A DNA stretch of 64,000 bases from a virus. The notes below the pieces were generated by a model. The model saw only the letters and a program-made list of their open reading frames with translations. It made no database searches and was not told the DNA's origin. The DNA lies in the IMG/VR virus record IMGVR_UViG_3300036402_000045, positions 1-64,000 of that record; one strand, given 5' to 3'. This document shows, piece after piece, positions 45,606 through 54,537 of the stretch. Positions within the stretch are counted from its first letter, which is position 1, and every line of letters begins with the position of its first letter. A program made the position numbers and the translations under genes.

Positions 45606-46187
45606 ATGCCGAAGAAGAGCGCAGCAGACGCCCTCAAGGAAGCCTTCAACGACTTCATCGATGAGCTTGCCGCCGCCGGTCCTGCCGACGACGACGAGTT
45701 CGAGGACGATGAGGATCTGGAGGACGAGGATTCCGAAGAGGAAGAGGACGACGATGAGGACGAGGACGAAGAGATCCCCGTCTACACCGAGAAGCAGCTT
45801 GCGAAGAAGAGCAAGGAAGAGCTTCTGGTCATCGCCAAGGCCCTCGATCTCGACACGACCCGCAAGCGCGAGAACACGCTGCGGACCATGATCCTCGAAG
45901 CCCAGTCCGAAGAGGATGAGGACGACGAAGAAGAGTCCGAAGACGAGGACGACGAGGACTGGGACGACGAGGACGATTCCGAAGACGACGAGGACGATGA
46001 GGACTCGGACGACGACGAGGATGACGACGACGAGGACTGGGACGAGGACGACGAGGATGACGAGGACGAGGCTCCTGCCAAGTCCAGCAAGGCGTCCAAG
46101 TCCGCGAAGAAGTCCACCAAGAAGGCCGCTGGCACCCCCAAGAAGTCCACGGGGGCGAAGAAGGCCACCGCACGGAAGCGCCGGTAG
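45606..46187 (+). CDS. Super-acidic protein with SAP-like core and basic tail
   Basis: 193 residues. A helical start is followed by two long Asp/Glu tracts flanking LAKKSKEELLVIAKALDLDTTRKRENTLRTMIL, a SAP-like unit, and a Lys/Ser/Ala/Pro tail (histone-H1-like). The charge split (acidic body, basic end) suggests a DNA mimic, chaperone or nucleoid factor. It lies directly after the SSB gene. Confidence 0.65.
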   Translation: MPKKSAADALKEAFNDFIDELAAAGPADDDEFEDDEDLEDEDSEEEEDDDEDEDEEIPVYTEKQLAKKSKEELLVIAKALDLDTTRKRENTLRTMILEAQSEEDEDDEEESEDEDDEDWDDEDDSEDDEDDEDSDDDEDDDDEDWDEDDEDDEDEAPAKSSKASKSAKKSTKKAAGTPKKSTGAKKATARKRR

Positions 46188-46607
46188 ATGGCCGACGAGA
46201 ACGTCCTTCTCAACAAGGCCATCGCTCACGCCAACCGAGCAGAAGAGCTTGCGCGGGAAGGGTTCCTGGAGGTTGCGGATCTCCACGACTCGATCGCCAA
46301 CACCTTCCGTTCGCTGGCCCATGAGGTTCGTGTGGGCAAGTCCAAGCGGAAGTACGAAGGGGTTTCCGAAACCTTCGAGCTTCCGTACACGATGACCAAC
46401 GAGCTTCGCGGTGCGGAGAAGGACGTTCCGCCGCCGACGTTCGTGTCCAACTACTTCGGTGCTCAGGGCGAAGCTCCCCGCGGTATCGGTCAGGAGATCC
46501 CCGGCGTCCCCGGTGGCTTCATGCAGCAGACCGAGGCCGCACGCGTCGCATTCGGTGAAGACACCGACGCCGACCATGAGGTTGACGGAGACAGCACCAA
46601 GTCGTAG
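46188..46607 (+). CDS. Hypothetical protein (139 aa)
   Basis: MADENVLLNKAIAHANRAEELAREGFLEVADLHDSIANTFRSLA... an all-helical N-half and a Gly/Pro-rich C-half. It starts immediately after the stop of the acidic protein. Last gene before the hairpin at 46645. No function is recognised. Confidence 0.55.
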   Translation: MADENVLLNKAIAHANRAEELAREGFLEVADLHDSIANTFRSLAHEVRVGKSKRKYEGVSETFELPYTMTNELRGAEKDVPPPTFVSNYFGAQGEAPRGIGQEIPGVPGGFMQQTEAARVAFGEDTDADHEVDGDSTKS

Positions 46608-46644
46608 ATTCACCGGTCCTACGGCTGGCGAATTCGCTGGTTGA

Positions 46645-46682
46645 AAGAGAGCAGGGGCTTCGGTCCCTGCTCTCTTCGCGTC
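46645..46682 (+). terminator. Hairpin terminator with CGCGTC tail
   Basis: A 12-bp stem AAGAGAGCAGGG / CCCTGCTCTCTT with a GCTTCGGT-type loop, then CGCGTC at 46677 and GCGTATCA two bases later. Termination and re-initiation appear fused here. Confidence 0.78.
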
Positions 46683-46683
46683 T

Positions 46684-46691
46684 GCGTATCA
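46684..46691 (+). promoter_or_regulatory. GCGTATCA start-proximal element
   Basis: Six bases before the thyX ATG, directly behind a terminator hairpin. Confidence 0.55.
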
Positions 46692-46697
46692 CTAGGC

Positions 46698-47483
46698 ATG
46701 ACCGAAGAGATCACCTTCCGGAGTGATTTCGCCATATCTGTTGTTGACGAGATGGCGAATGACGAGTCGGTGTTGCGGGCCATGCTCGTTGCCACCGACA
46801 AGGTTCCTACTGGCTCTGCCGAAACCACGGCCAACACGGGACGGATCAACGCCCTGATGCGAGATCGGCACGGCACTCCGTTCGAGCACAACAGCATCAT
46901 CTTCTACGCGGAGGCCCCGATCTTCGTCTTCCGTGAGTGGCACCGCCACCGCATCGGAATCTCGATCAACGAGCAGAGCGGGCGGTATTCCGAACTTCCG
47001 CCCATGTTCTACGTCCCGCCTCGCCATCGTCCTCTCGTCAAGGTCGAAGGCACGAAGCAAATGGCCTACGAAAACGAGCTTGCGAGCGATGAGCAGTACG
47101 CCAGAAAGATCGCCGGAGACAAGCGGGTGATGGCAGCGGCCTATCGGGAGTACGAACGGCAGCTTGAGGACGGGATCGTGAAAGAGTCCGCTCGCAACTG
47201 CCTTCCGGTCAGCATCTACTCAAAGATGTTCTGGACTTGCAACGCCCGTTCGCTCATGGCGTTCCTGTCGCTCCGTGTTCGCAAGGGTCCGTTCTGGAAC
47301 CAGACCGAGACGCTTGACGGTGTTCCTACGGACTACTGGACGCAAGACCCCGAAGGTTCGGTTTTCCCGAGCAAGCCTGCTTGGGAGATCGATGCGTGTG
47401 CTCAAGCGATGGAGCAGTTGTTCGCAACGCTCATGCCGGTCACGCACGAAGCGTTCCTGAAGCACGGTCGCGTTGCTCCATGA
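46698..47483 (+). CDS. thyX: Flavin-dependent thymidylate synthase
   Basis: 261 residues. RHRIGISINEQSGRY at 83-97 is the ThyX signature (RHR-x7-S). It makes dTMP from dUMP using FAD and methylenetetrahydrofolate, complementing the dCTP deaminase at 41139. Common in actinobacteria and their phages. ATG placed six bases after GCGTATCA. Confidence 0.92.
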   Translation: MTEEITFRSDFAISVVDEMANDESVLRAMLVATDKVPTGSAETTANTGRINALMRDRHGTPFEHNSIIFYAEAPIFVFREWHRHRIGISINEQSGRYSELPPMFYVPPRHRPLVKVEGTKQMAYENELASDEQYARKIAGDKRVMAAAYREYERQLEDGIVKESARNCLPVSIYSKMFWTCNARSLMAFLSLRVRKGPFWNQTETLDGVPTDYWTQDPEGSVFPSKPAWEIDACAQAMEQLFATLMPVTHEAFLKHGRVAP

Positions 47484-47863
47484 ACGATCCCACGAAGCAC
47501 CTTGATCTTTCTGACCCCGCCAACGCTGCGAGCTTGCGCCTGCACGTTGACATCTGGGTCAAGCAGGAAAGGAAGCACTACGCCGACGTGAAGTACGCCG
47601 AGGATCAGAAGGGCCGTCAAGATCTGATCTCGGACACGACGAACTTTCCGAACTTCGACGGTCCCGAAGGAACGACGTGGATCACGTTCCTCACGAACTA
47701 CCTCGGTCGCGCACAGCGCTTCGGGGTCAACACACCGCAGGGTCGTCAGCAGCTAGGCAAGCTCATCGCCACCGCAACACACTGTCTGGAAACTGCCGTG
47801 ATGGTTCACGGTCGGCTCCCCAAGCCCGGAGTTCCGTCCGGAGAAATCGAGGAATGGACATGA
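47480..47863 (+). CDS. Hypothetical protein (127 aa)
   Basis: MNDPTKHLDLSDPANAASLRLHVDIWVKQERKHYADVKYA... helical, with a MazG-like or dATP/dGTP-related impression (a C-terminal LIATATHCLETAVM helix). I cannot support an enzymatic assignment. Coupled to thyX by ATGA. Confidence 0.55.
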   Translation: MNDPTKHLDLSDPANAASLRLHVDIWVKQERKHYADVKYAEDQKGRQDLISDTTNFPNFDGPEGTTWITFLTNYLGRAQRFGVNTPQGRQQLGKLIATATHCLETAVMVHGRLPKPGVPSGEIEEWT

Positions 47864-48210
47864 GACACGCACGCGAGGACTACGAGGCCATCCAGCCTTT
47901 CCCCACGAAGCGTCCGCATCACGTCAGGATCGACGGCAACTTGGTGATGAATATCCAGGGTGACATCGAACACCTGGGCAAGCACATGGACCCGATCATT
48001 CCCGACGACGAGCCGGTCTTCATCATCCGTGCGAAGGACATCGTTGGTCCCGAGACGGTTCGCATGTGGGCGCAGTTCTCTGAAGACGCCGGTGCAGATT
48101 CCGAACTTGTCTTCAAGGTCCGTGAGTGGGCGCAGGAGATGGAGAACTACGCAGCCATCCACTACAACGGCGGCAAGGTTGCCGACACGCCCGAAGGGAT
48201 TCTGAAGTGA
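47860..48210 (+). CDS. Hypothetical protein (116 aa)
   Basis: The ATG at 47860 overlaps the upstream stop. A helical DPIIPDDEPVFIIRAKDIVGPETVRMWAQ core suggests a small alpha/beta domain seen in phage proteins of unknown function. Ends on the next GTG. Confidence 0.55.
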   Translation: MRHAREDYEAIQPFPTKRPHHVRIDGNLVMNIQGDIEHLGKHMDPIIPDDEPVFIIRAKDIVGPETVRMWAQFSEDAGADSELVFKVREWAQEMENYAAIHYNGGKVADTPEGILK

Positions 48211-48437
48211 CCTACTGGCGAGTTCTATTCGTTGGTGGTCAAGAGATGTTCCTGGCAACCAAGTCCGAAGACACCGACATCATTCCGGCCCTTGGCGAAA
48301 CGGAGTTCATGTTCGTCACCGCAGACGATCACAATTCTCCTGTTCTCATTGGGCCAACCCGCAACCTCTTGACGATCACCAAGGCATCGCAAGAGATGTA
48401 TGACGAGTTCACCCAAAAGAACGGAGTTCTGAAGTGA
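48207..48437 (+). CDS. Hypothetical protein (76 aa)
   Basis: GTG start overlapping the upstream stop; VTYWRVLFVGGQEMFLATKSEDTDIIPALG... a beta-rich small protein. No motif is recognised. Confidence 0.5.
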   Translation: MTYWRVLFVGGQEMFLATKSEDTDIIPALGETEFMFVTADDHNSPVLIGPTRNLLTITKASQEMYDEFTQKNGVLK

Positions 48438-48733
48438 GCGACATCGCACAGCCAACATTCATCTTCAACATGGGCGACCGTGTGAAGGACGTTGTGAGCG
48501 GCTACGAGGGCATCGTCATGGCCCGGTTCGAATACTGGACCGGGTGCAACCACTACGGCGTTGAGGGACAAGCTCAGGTGGGAACCAAGCTGCCCTACGA
48601 GAGCTTTGATGAGCAACGCCTTGAAGTGGTTCAGTCCAACGCCGTGCGACTGGCACGGGACTACAAGGCAGAACCCGCTTCTCGTCGTTCCCCTGACGCC
48701 GCCGCTCCACGCGACCCCCACCGACCGGCCTGA
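48434..48733 (+). CDS. Hypothetical SH3-like protein (99 aa)
   Basis: GTG start. FNMGDRVKDVVSGYEGIVMARFEYWTGCNHYGVEGQ resembles KOW/SH3-like modules in many phage proteins. The C-terminus is Arg/Pro/Ala rich. Function is unknown. Confidence 0.55.
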   Translation: MSDIAQPTFIFNMGDRVKDVVSGYEGIVMARFEYWTGCNHYGVEGQAQVGTKLPYESFDEQRLEVVQSNAVRLARDYKAEPASRRSPDAAAPRDPHRPA

Positions 48734-48743
48734 AAGGTTTCCA

Positions 48744-49025
48744 ATGGACTTCGGAGAGATTCCGCCCGAGGCCGAGGCACAGCGTCCTTGGCTCAAGAAG
48801 ATCAACATCGGACCGCCCCGTGATGACGAAGCTGGCGTGATCGGTTCGTTGCCTGCGCTCATGGGCAACGAAGTCAAGGAGGGCATTGGGGAGATCGGCG
48901 TTATCCGAATCTGTGCCACGCCAAGCTCTGACGATCTCCTGCGCCTTCAGGCCGGTGAGAAGATCTGGATCGAGATCTGGTCGTCCGTGATGTATCCGAT
49001 CGCAATCGAAGTCGGCAAGACCTGA
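48744..49025 (+). CDS. Hypothetical protein (93 aa)
   Basis: MDFGEIPPEAEAQRPWLKKINIGPPRDDEAGVIGSL... mixed fold with no motif. Its stop abuts the next start. Part of the operon leading to the polymerase. Confidence 0.5.
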   Translation: MDFGEIPPEAEAQRPWLKKINIGPPRDDEAGVIGSLPALMGNEVKEGIGEIGVIRICATPSSDDLLRLQAGEKIWIEIWSSVMYPIAIEVGKT

Positions 49026-49303
49026 TGATCGTTGCGAAGTTCCTGGCCCCTCCGGGCTTCGACTGGCGGTTCGAGGATCACCCTCGCTATGGCCGCATGT
49101 GGCATCTCGGCAAGGTGCTTGACCCCACCGACCCTTGGAGCCGCCAGTACGTCCCGATGGGCCGAATGGGCCGGGACTTCGCTCCGATGTGGACCGTGAC
49201 CGAAGAGACGTTGCGAGTCGCCTTTTATCCCGCGCTTGTTATCCGAATGATTCTGGAAGAAAGCGCACACCACCTGAAAGTCATCGAAACCCACCATGCC
49301 TAA
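49025..49303 (+). CDS. Hypothetical protein (92 aa)
   Basis: MIVAKFLAPPGFDWRFEDHPRYGRMWHLG... small, aromatic, with a helical C-terminus. It overlaps the polymerase start by eight bases. Function is unknown. Confidence 0.5.
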   Translation: MIVAKFLAPPGFDWRFEDHPRYGRMWHLGKVLDPTDPWSRQYVPMGRMGRDFAPMWTVTEETLRVAFYPALVIRMILEESAHHLKVIETHHA

Positions 49304-52300
49304 CCGTTTTGCACACCTTCACCTTCACGACGAGTATTCGATGCTCGATGGTCTAGGGAAGATTCCGGAGTACGTGTCTCGCGGGAAGAAGCTGGGGATG
49401 CAGCACATGGCCCAGACCAACCACGGCAACATCGCTGGCGCACCTGACTTCTACAAGGAGTGCAAGGCGAACGGGATCAATCCGATCCTCGGTTGCGAGT
49501 TCTACTTCGTGCCCGATGTGACCACGGTGGCCGAAGACATGAAGCGACGACGCAAGGAGTCTGAGCACGACGATGCAGAGGCCAACCGATACCACGTCGT
49601 CTTCCTCGCTAAGAACGAGGACGGGTTCAAGACGCTCGTTGATCTCAACAGCGAGTCTCACCGGAACTACTACTACAAGCCCCTCATCGATCGCAGCATG
49701 GTCGAAGCTCTCGGATCAGAATCCGAAAATCTCATCGTGCTGTCTGGGTGTGCTGGCTCCATCCTTTCCCGCAAGGCACTTCACGCTTCGAGGGACGAAG
49801 CTCTCGATGAGGCCCGCTGGTGGAGCGAGCAGTTCGAGTCCTTCTACATCGAGCTTCAGCATCACAACGCTCCGGACGATCGAAAGCTCAATCAACGACT
49901 GGTTCGCATCGCGAGAGATCTCGCCCTCCCCCACGTCATCACCAACGATCCCCACTACGTCGTCGCAGAACAGGCCGAGGCCCACGATTGCCTTCTGGCC
50001 GTTCAGACCGCAGCAGACGTTGATGATCCTGATCGATTCCGGTTCGAGGGAGAAGGCTTCCACCTGAAAGGCCGCAAGGAGATGGAGCGCACGTTCCGCG
50101 GCTACCGAGAAGACGTGTGGCGTCCTGGCCTTGACAACTCTCTGAAGATCGCCTCAGAGATCAACATCACGATTCCCGCTTGGGACACCCGGACCTGGCA
50201 CATTCCGAATCTCCCCGGCGTCACCGATCCTGATACTCGCGTCAAGGAGCTTGCGGTCAAGGAACTAAAGCGACGTGGCTGGGACAAGAAGCCCGAGTAC
50301 GCCGAACGCCTGCGCTACGAGCTTCCGAAGGTTCGCAAGGCCAAGATCACCGGGGCGATGCTCATCACCCGTGACGCTCTGCGCTACGCCAAGCGCAAGG
50401 GCTACCGAGTCGGTCCGGGCCGTGGTTCGGTGTGCGGCTCACTGGTGGGCTACCTCATCGGCATCCACAAGATCGATCCCGTCAAGTACGACCTGCTCTT
50501 CGAGCGGTTCCTGAACCCTGAGCGCCCGAAGATGCCCGACATCGATTCGGACTTTGAGCGCGCTCACCGTGACGACGTGATCGAGTATTCGATTCGGAAG
50601 TTCGGCGCTGACAACGTGATCCGTGTCGCGGCGTTCTCAACCATGCAGGCGAAGGGAGCGTTCCAGTCCCTTGCTCGCGCCTACGGCATCGATCACATTC
50701 AGCGCAACCGTCTGACGAAGGAGATGCTGGAGGACGAGGAAGGCAACACCGTTCTCCCGGAGGAAATCCGAAACAACTATCCCGAGCTTGTCGAACGGAT
50801 GAAGCAGATCGAAGGTCTAAAGAAGGGGATCTCCCGGCATCCCGCTGGGATCGTGATCCTCCAACCCGAAGACCCGATCAAGGAACTGATCCCCGAGATG
50901 TGGATCGCCGGTTCGAAGAAGATGGTCGGGCAGTACGACCTGGACACGGTTTCTGATCTCGGACTGTTCAAGCAGGACTACTTGGTGATCCGAGCGCTGG
51001 ACACGATCGAGTGGACATGCCGGTTCGTGAAGGAGCGCCACGGCATCGACATCGATCCCGACGAGTGGGTTCCGGATGAAGAGAAGTACGACAGCCGGAT
51101 CTACAAGATGCTGGCGGCTGGCAAGACCGCTGGCGTGTTCCAGATGGAAGGCGGCACGAACCACCGAGGCATCCAGCAGATCAAGCCCACAAAGTTCGAA
51201 GACATCGTTTCGTGTACGTCTCTCTATCGAGCCGGTCCGCTCGACGCTGGTGCGGACAAGCGCTTTCTGGAGAACCGAGCAGACGGCATCGTGCGCGTCA
51301 TGCACAAGTCCCTGGAACCGATCCTCAATACCACTTGGGGAGAGATGATCTACCAGGAGCAGATGTTCCGAATCTTGAACGAGGTTGCGGGCTTCTCTTG
51401 GGCAAGGGTTGACGACGCCAAGACCGCTGTGTCGAAGAAAGACCCCGAGAAGATGGCGAAGCTGAAGGACGAAGCCATCGCTGGGTTCATGCGGATCGGC
51501 GGCATGTCCGAGTCAAAGGCCGAAGAAGTGTGGGCGATGATCGCTGCACAAGCGACCTACCTCTTCAACCGTTCGCACGCCGTTGCGTACTCGATGCTCT
51601 CCTACCAGACGGCACGGCTGAAGTACCTGTACCCGCTGGAGTACCTGGCCGCTCTTCTCGCCACTGTGGAGCCGAAGAACAAGACCGACATCGCGAAGCG
51701 TGAGCGCTACATGAGCGAAGTCGTTCTTGAGGGTTTCCGAATCTTGGCACCCGACATCAACAAGTCCGCAGAGCGTTTCCGCCCCGAAGGGAAGGACGCT
51801 GTTCGCTTCGGCTTCTTCGACGTGAGTGGGATCGGTGAGAAGACCGCCCCCAGATTGGTCGCAGAGCGCCCCAGAGGGGGCTACAAGAAGCTCGCAGAGG
51901 TCCGGGCGGCTGGAATGAACGCCAGCGCCATCCAGGCCCTCAGCGAGAGCGGAGCGCTCGAAGCCATTGGCATGAAGACCACAAAGGCGTTGCAGGAGAC
52001 GCGACTGAAGTGGCAGTTCGAGGACAAGATGCTTCCGATCCGTCAGAAGTTCGAGAAGAAGGTCAAGCTCCCGACGAACAAGGACGGCCAAGTCGTCATC
52101 ATCGGTGAGATCAAGAAAACCGAGATCCGTCCCACAAAGCGAGGGACCAACTTCTGCACTTGGGTTCTCCAGTGGGCACCGGGGATGGAATACAAGGTCA
52201 ACATCTGGGACTCGGCATTCGATCTCTTCGAGATTCCGAAGGGCCGTGTCGTTCAGGTGAGCGGCAAGTGGCAAGCCGACTGGCAAAACGTGTCCGTTGG

Positions 52301-52334
52301 GGACTCCGATCAAGTGCGCCTGGTACGGGCGTAG
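49296..52334 (+). CDS. dnaE: DnaE-type DNA polymerase III alpha subunit
   Basis: 1012 residues, close to bacterial DnaE but lacking part of the C-terminal domains. The PHP domain starts HLHLHDEYSMLDG. The catalytic core has PDIDSDFE near residue 414 with the metal-binding Asp pair. Helix-hairpin-helix segments follow, and a terminal OB-like stretch is visible. It is the main replicative polymerase of this phage. No separate proofreading exonuclease is seen, so the PHP domain may serve that role. Confidence 0.93.
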   Translation: MPNRFAHLHLHDEYSMLDGLGKIPEYVSRGKKLGMQHMAQTNHGNIAGAPDFYKECKANGINPILGCEFYFVPDVTTVAEDMKRRRKESEHDDAEANRYHVVFLAKNEDGFKTLVDLNSESHRNYYYKPLIDRSMVEALGSESENLIVLSGCAGSILSRKALHASRDEALDEARWWSEQFESFYIELQHHNAPDDRKLNQRLVRIARDLALPHVITNDPHYVVAEQAEAHDCLLAVQTAADVDDPDRFRFEGEGFHLKGRKEMERTFRGYREDVWRPGLDNSLKIASEINITIPAWDTRTWHIPNLPGVTDPDTRVKELAVKELKRRGWDKKPEYAERLRYELPKVRKAKITGAMLITRDALRYAKRKGYRVGPGRGSVCGSLVGYLIGIHKIDPVKYDLLFERFLNPERPKMPDIDSDFERAHRDDVIEYSIRKFGADNVIRVAAFSTMQAKGAFQSLARAYGIDHIQRNRLTKEMLEDEEGNTVLPEEIRNNYPELVERMKQIEGLKKGISRHPAGIVILQPEDPIKELIPEMWIAGSKKMVGQYDLDTVSDLGLFKQDYLVIRALDTIEWTCRFVKERHGIDIDPDEWVPDEEKYDSRIYKMLAAGKTAGVFQMEGGTNHRGIQQIKPTKFEDIVSCTSLYRAGPLDAGADKRFLENRADGIVRVMHKSLEPILNTTWGEMIYQEQMFRILNEVAGFSWARVDDAKTAVSKKDPEKMAKLKDEAIAGFMRIGGMSESKAEEVWAMIAAQATYLFNRSHAVAYSMLSYQTARLKYLYPLEYLAALLATVEPKNKTDIAKRERYMSEVVLEGFRILAPDINKSAERFRPEGKDAVRFGFFDVSGIGEKTAPRLVAERPRGGYKKLAEVRAAGMNASAIQALSESGALEAIGMKTTKALQETRLKWQFEDKMLPIRQKFEKKVKLPTNKDGQVVIIGEIKKTEIRPTKRGTNFCTWVLQWAPGMEYKVNIWDSAFDLFEIPKGRVVQVSGKWQADWQNVSVGDSDQVRLVRA

Positions 52335-52339
52335 GAAGG

Positions 52340-52347
52340 ACGTATCA
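52340..52347 (+). promoter_or_regulatory. ACGTATCA start-proximal element
   Basis: Six bases before the ATG at 52354, just after the polymerase stop. Confidence 0.5.
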
Positions 52348-52353
52348 CTAGAT

Positions 52354-52632
52354 ATGTCAGGAATCACGATCAAGAGCATCAAGGACTTCAAGATCTATCC
52401 AGCGGTCAAGGTGCTCCCTCGCGTTTGCGAGAGGCCCGAGCACATGACAACGCACGACACGCTAGGTCTTCGGTGCTTCAACGCCGAAGGTCCGGAGTTC
52501 AAGAGCGGGGGCGAAATACGCAAGCACATGTGCGTGTTCCGCCACGATCACTACGGCACCCTGCACTACGCCGTTGTGTTCGACAACGACGGTATCCCCA
52601 CTTGGTACGAATGGGGATGGGCGAGTGCCTGA
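52354..52632 (+). CDS. Hypothetical protein (92 aa)
   Basis: MSGITIKSIKDFKIYPAVKVLPRVCERPEHMTTHD... contains H/C residues and ends WYEWGWASA. The ATG follows ACGTATCA by six bases. Unknown function. Confidence 0.55.
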   Translation: MSGITIKSIKDFKIYPAVKVLPRVCERPEHMTTHDTLGLRCFNAEGPEFKSGGEIRKHMCVFRHDHYGTLHYAVVFDNDGIPTWYEWGWASA

Positions 52633-52924
52633 CTACGGCAACCACAACAAGGGCTTCAAGCGCATGGCGCTGCCCGAGGCCAAGAAGGAGTGCAACACCA
52701 AGCTCGACTCCTACGTCCGAGCCGAATGCAACCGGTGTGAGATGGCGGTCATGCTCCACTGTTCGGATTGCAATATTCAGATCACCGGATGCTTCTGTTC
52801 GGACGAGGACCGCTTCGGAAAGAACGAGGCGATCCAGAAGATGATCGACCGCATGGGCTTCGAGAAGGCCAAGGAAAAGCTCACCCGTCAAGGGATCTGG
52901 GTTCCTCCGGGAGTGAAGGGCTAA
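52625..52924 (+). CDS. Zinc-binding hypothetical protein (99 aa)
   Basis: GTG start overlapping the previous stop. CNRCEMAVMLHCSDCNIQITGCFC offers Cys/His ligands for a compact zinc site. Directly upstream of recA. Function is unknown. Confidence 0.55.
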   Translation: MPDYGNHNKGFKRMALPEAKKECNTKLDSYVRAECNRCEMAVMLHCSDCNIQITGCFCSDEDRFGKNEAIQKMIDRMGFEKAKEKLTRQGIWVPPGVKG

Positions 52925-54003
52925 TGCCTCGCAAGACCACAGAGAAGGTCGAACTGACTCCCGCTGGACTCGCTGCGGCGATGAACAAGAAGTGGGGTCC
53001 AGGAACAATGATGATGGGGAACGACCCTTCCCTCGTCATCGAACGTCTACCGACCGGAATCTTGTCGGTGGACTACGCCATGAAGGGCGGCTTCGCAAGA
53101 GGCCGTCACGTCGAACTATTCGGATCTGCAAACGTCGGGAAGACGGCTCTTGCCTATCGCCTAATGGCGATGACCCAACGTGGCGGTGAGCGGGTCGGCT
53201 ACGTCGATGTGGAGAAGACGTTCGATCCCGACTTCGCTGGGCATCTCGGCGTTGACGTGAAGACGATGGCGTACCACAAGCAGATCAACGCGAACCGTGT
53301 CGTTGACTTCCTGGACGTTCTGCTTCGATCCGAGATGTACGGCGTCCTCTGCGTGGACTCCATCGCCGCGCTGACGCCCAAGATCGAGATCGATTCCGAT
53401 ATGGAGACGACCGGATCAATGGGCATGGAGCAAGCCAAGCTCATGTCCAAGGCCCTTCGGAAACTCACGACCGCCAACGACAGGACGCTCATCATCTGGA
53501 TCAACCAGACCCGTGATTCCGTGGGTGGCATGTTCGCCAAGAAGAACGTCACATCTGGTGGGCGCGCGATGGGCTTCTATGCTTCGACCCGCATCGAGAT
53601 GGTCCGAACGGAGACGATCAAGAAGAAGGGCAAGATCGTAAATCCGAAGAACGGCACCATCACCGAGTCGGACGTGGCAACGGGTCATCGAGTCCTTTTG
53701 CGTATCGAGAAGGACAAGACGGGTTCCGCCAACCCGTTCGACCAGACGAGCTTCGTGTTCTCCTACGAGGACGCGAACATCGATCACCTGGAAGACCTGA
53801 TGTACGTCGGACGACAGGCGGGTGTCGTCCACAAGAGCGGTACGGAGCGTTCGGAGAAGTGGTGGGTCGAAGGCTACGAGGACGACAAGCAATCGGGACG
53901 CACGCGGTTCAAGCGGTGGCTCAAGAACAACCCCGCCGTCGCTGACGAACTGGAAGAGATGATCTGGGAAGATTCCGAACCCGAGGACGAAGAAGACGAG
54001 TAG
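52924..54003 (+). CDS. recA: RecA recombinase
   Basis: 359 residues. Walker A GSANVGKTA at 67-75, Walker B near VLCVDSIAAL, and the L1/L2 loops (MGMEQAKLMSKALRKLT, then RDSVGGMFAKKNVTSGGRAMGFYAS) are all present. It coats ssDNA and drives strand exchange. The C-terminus is acidic (EEMIWEDSEPEDEEDE). Next to SSB-like, RuvC-like and nuclease genes, giving a full recombination set. Confidence 0.92.
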   Translation: MPRKTTEKVELTPAGLAAAMNKKWGPGTMMMGNDPSLVIERLPTGILSVDYAMKGGFARGRHVELFGSANVGKTALAYRLMAMTQRGGERVGYVDVEKTFDPDFAGHLGVDVKTMAYHKQINANRVVDFLDVLLRSEMYGVLCVDSIAALTPKIEIDSDMETTGSMGMEQAKLMSKALRKLTTANDRTLIIWINQTRDSVGGMFAKKNVTSGGRAMGFYASTRIEMVRTETIKKKGKIVNPKNGTITESDVATGHRVLLRIEKDKTGSANPFDQTSFVFSYEDANIDHLEDLMYVGRQAGVVHKSGTERSEKWWVEGYEDDKQSGRTRFKRWLKNNPAVADELEEMIWEDSEPEDEEDE

Positions 54004-54317
54004 TGGCGGGATTACCGGAGTGGTTCCACAAGGACCGAGAACGACAGAACACGCGATCTAGAAAGCAGGAACGTGACTACGCGCAAGAGCGACAAGGGAA
54101 AGTCCAACCCGGGAGCGGAAGTAGCTGGCGACGACCCCAAGATGTCCAAGAAGAAGGGTTCCTCACCCAACTCAAGTTCACGGACAAAGACTCCTTCACC
54201 ATCAAAGCGAGCGAGTGGAAAGCGATCCGCAACGACGCGCTCCGGGACGGCAGGGAACCGCGCCTCGTCATCGAGTTCTCAAAACACGGGTTCACTGTTG
54301 CCGTTTCCGAATCCTGA
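54003..54317 (+). CDS. Probable Holliday-junction-resolvase/PD-(D/E)XK-like small nuclease
   Basis: 104 residues from a GTG overlapping the recA stop. EWFHKDRERQNTRSRKQERDYAQERQGKVQPGSGSSWRRPQDVQEEGFLTQLKFTDKDSFTI resembles small phage Hjc-like nucleases: an E-rich helix, a SGS substrate loop, D and L-x-K positions. The match is partial (L replaces E of E-x-K), so activity is uncertain. Confidence 0.5.
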   Translation: MAGLPEWFHKDRERQNTRSRKQERDYAQERQGKVQPGSGSSWRRPQDVQEEGFLTQLKFTDKDSFTIKASEWKAIRNDALRDGREPRLVIEFSKHGFTVAVSES

Positions 54318-54327
54318 AGACCGGGAG

Positions 54328-54537
54328 ATGGAGCGGGAGGGGACCGTCACCATCAACTTCGTGACGTATGGCCGGAAGGATCAGGCCGAGAAGACAGCAC
54401 AGCAGATGGTCAAGGATCTCCAGGTTCGTCAGCACAGCATCGTCCACGCCGCTTTCGACGGCAGCGAGCTTCAGATCAATCGCAAGTGGTCAACCCCGGT
54501 GCTCGATCACGACCATGACGAGCCGGTCGTTGACTGA
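54328..54537 (+). CDS. Small hypothetical protein (69 aa)
   Basis: MEREGTVTINFVTYGRKDQAEKTAQQMVKDLQVRQHSIV... a beta-alpha-beta unit with an acidic end. The ATG at 54328 has a GGGAG site; the long upstream frame is a shadow of the nuclease gene. Function is unknown. Confidence 0.5.
   Translation: MEREGTVTINFVTYGRKDQAEKTAQQMVKDLQVRQHSIVHAAFDGSELQINRKWSTPVLDHDHDEPVVD

Noticed and set aside
45555-46613. 352-residue minus-strand frame
   Set aside because: Antisense of the Asp/Glu-rich protein, giving artificial Leu/Val/Phe runs that only look like a membrane protein.
54073-54327. N-terminal extension of the 69-residue protein
   Set aside because: Ser/Lys/Thr-rich shadow of the nuclease gene at 54003; a better start with GGGAG is at 54328.
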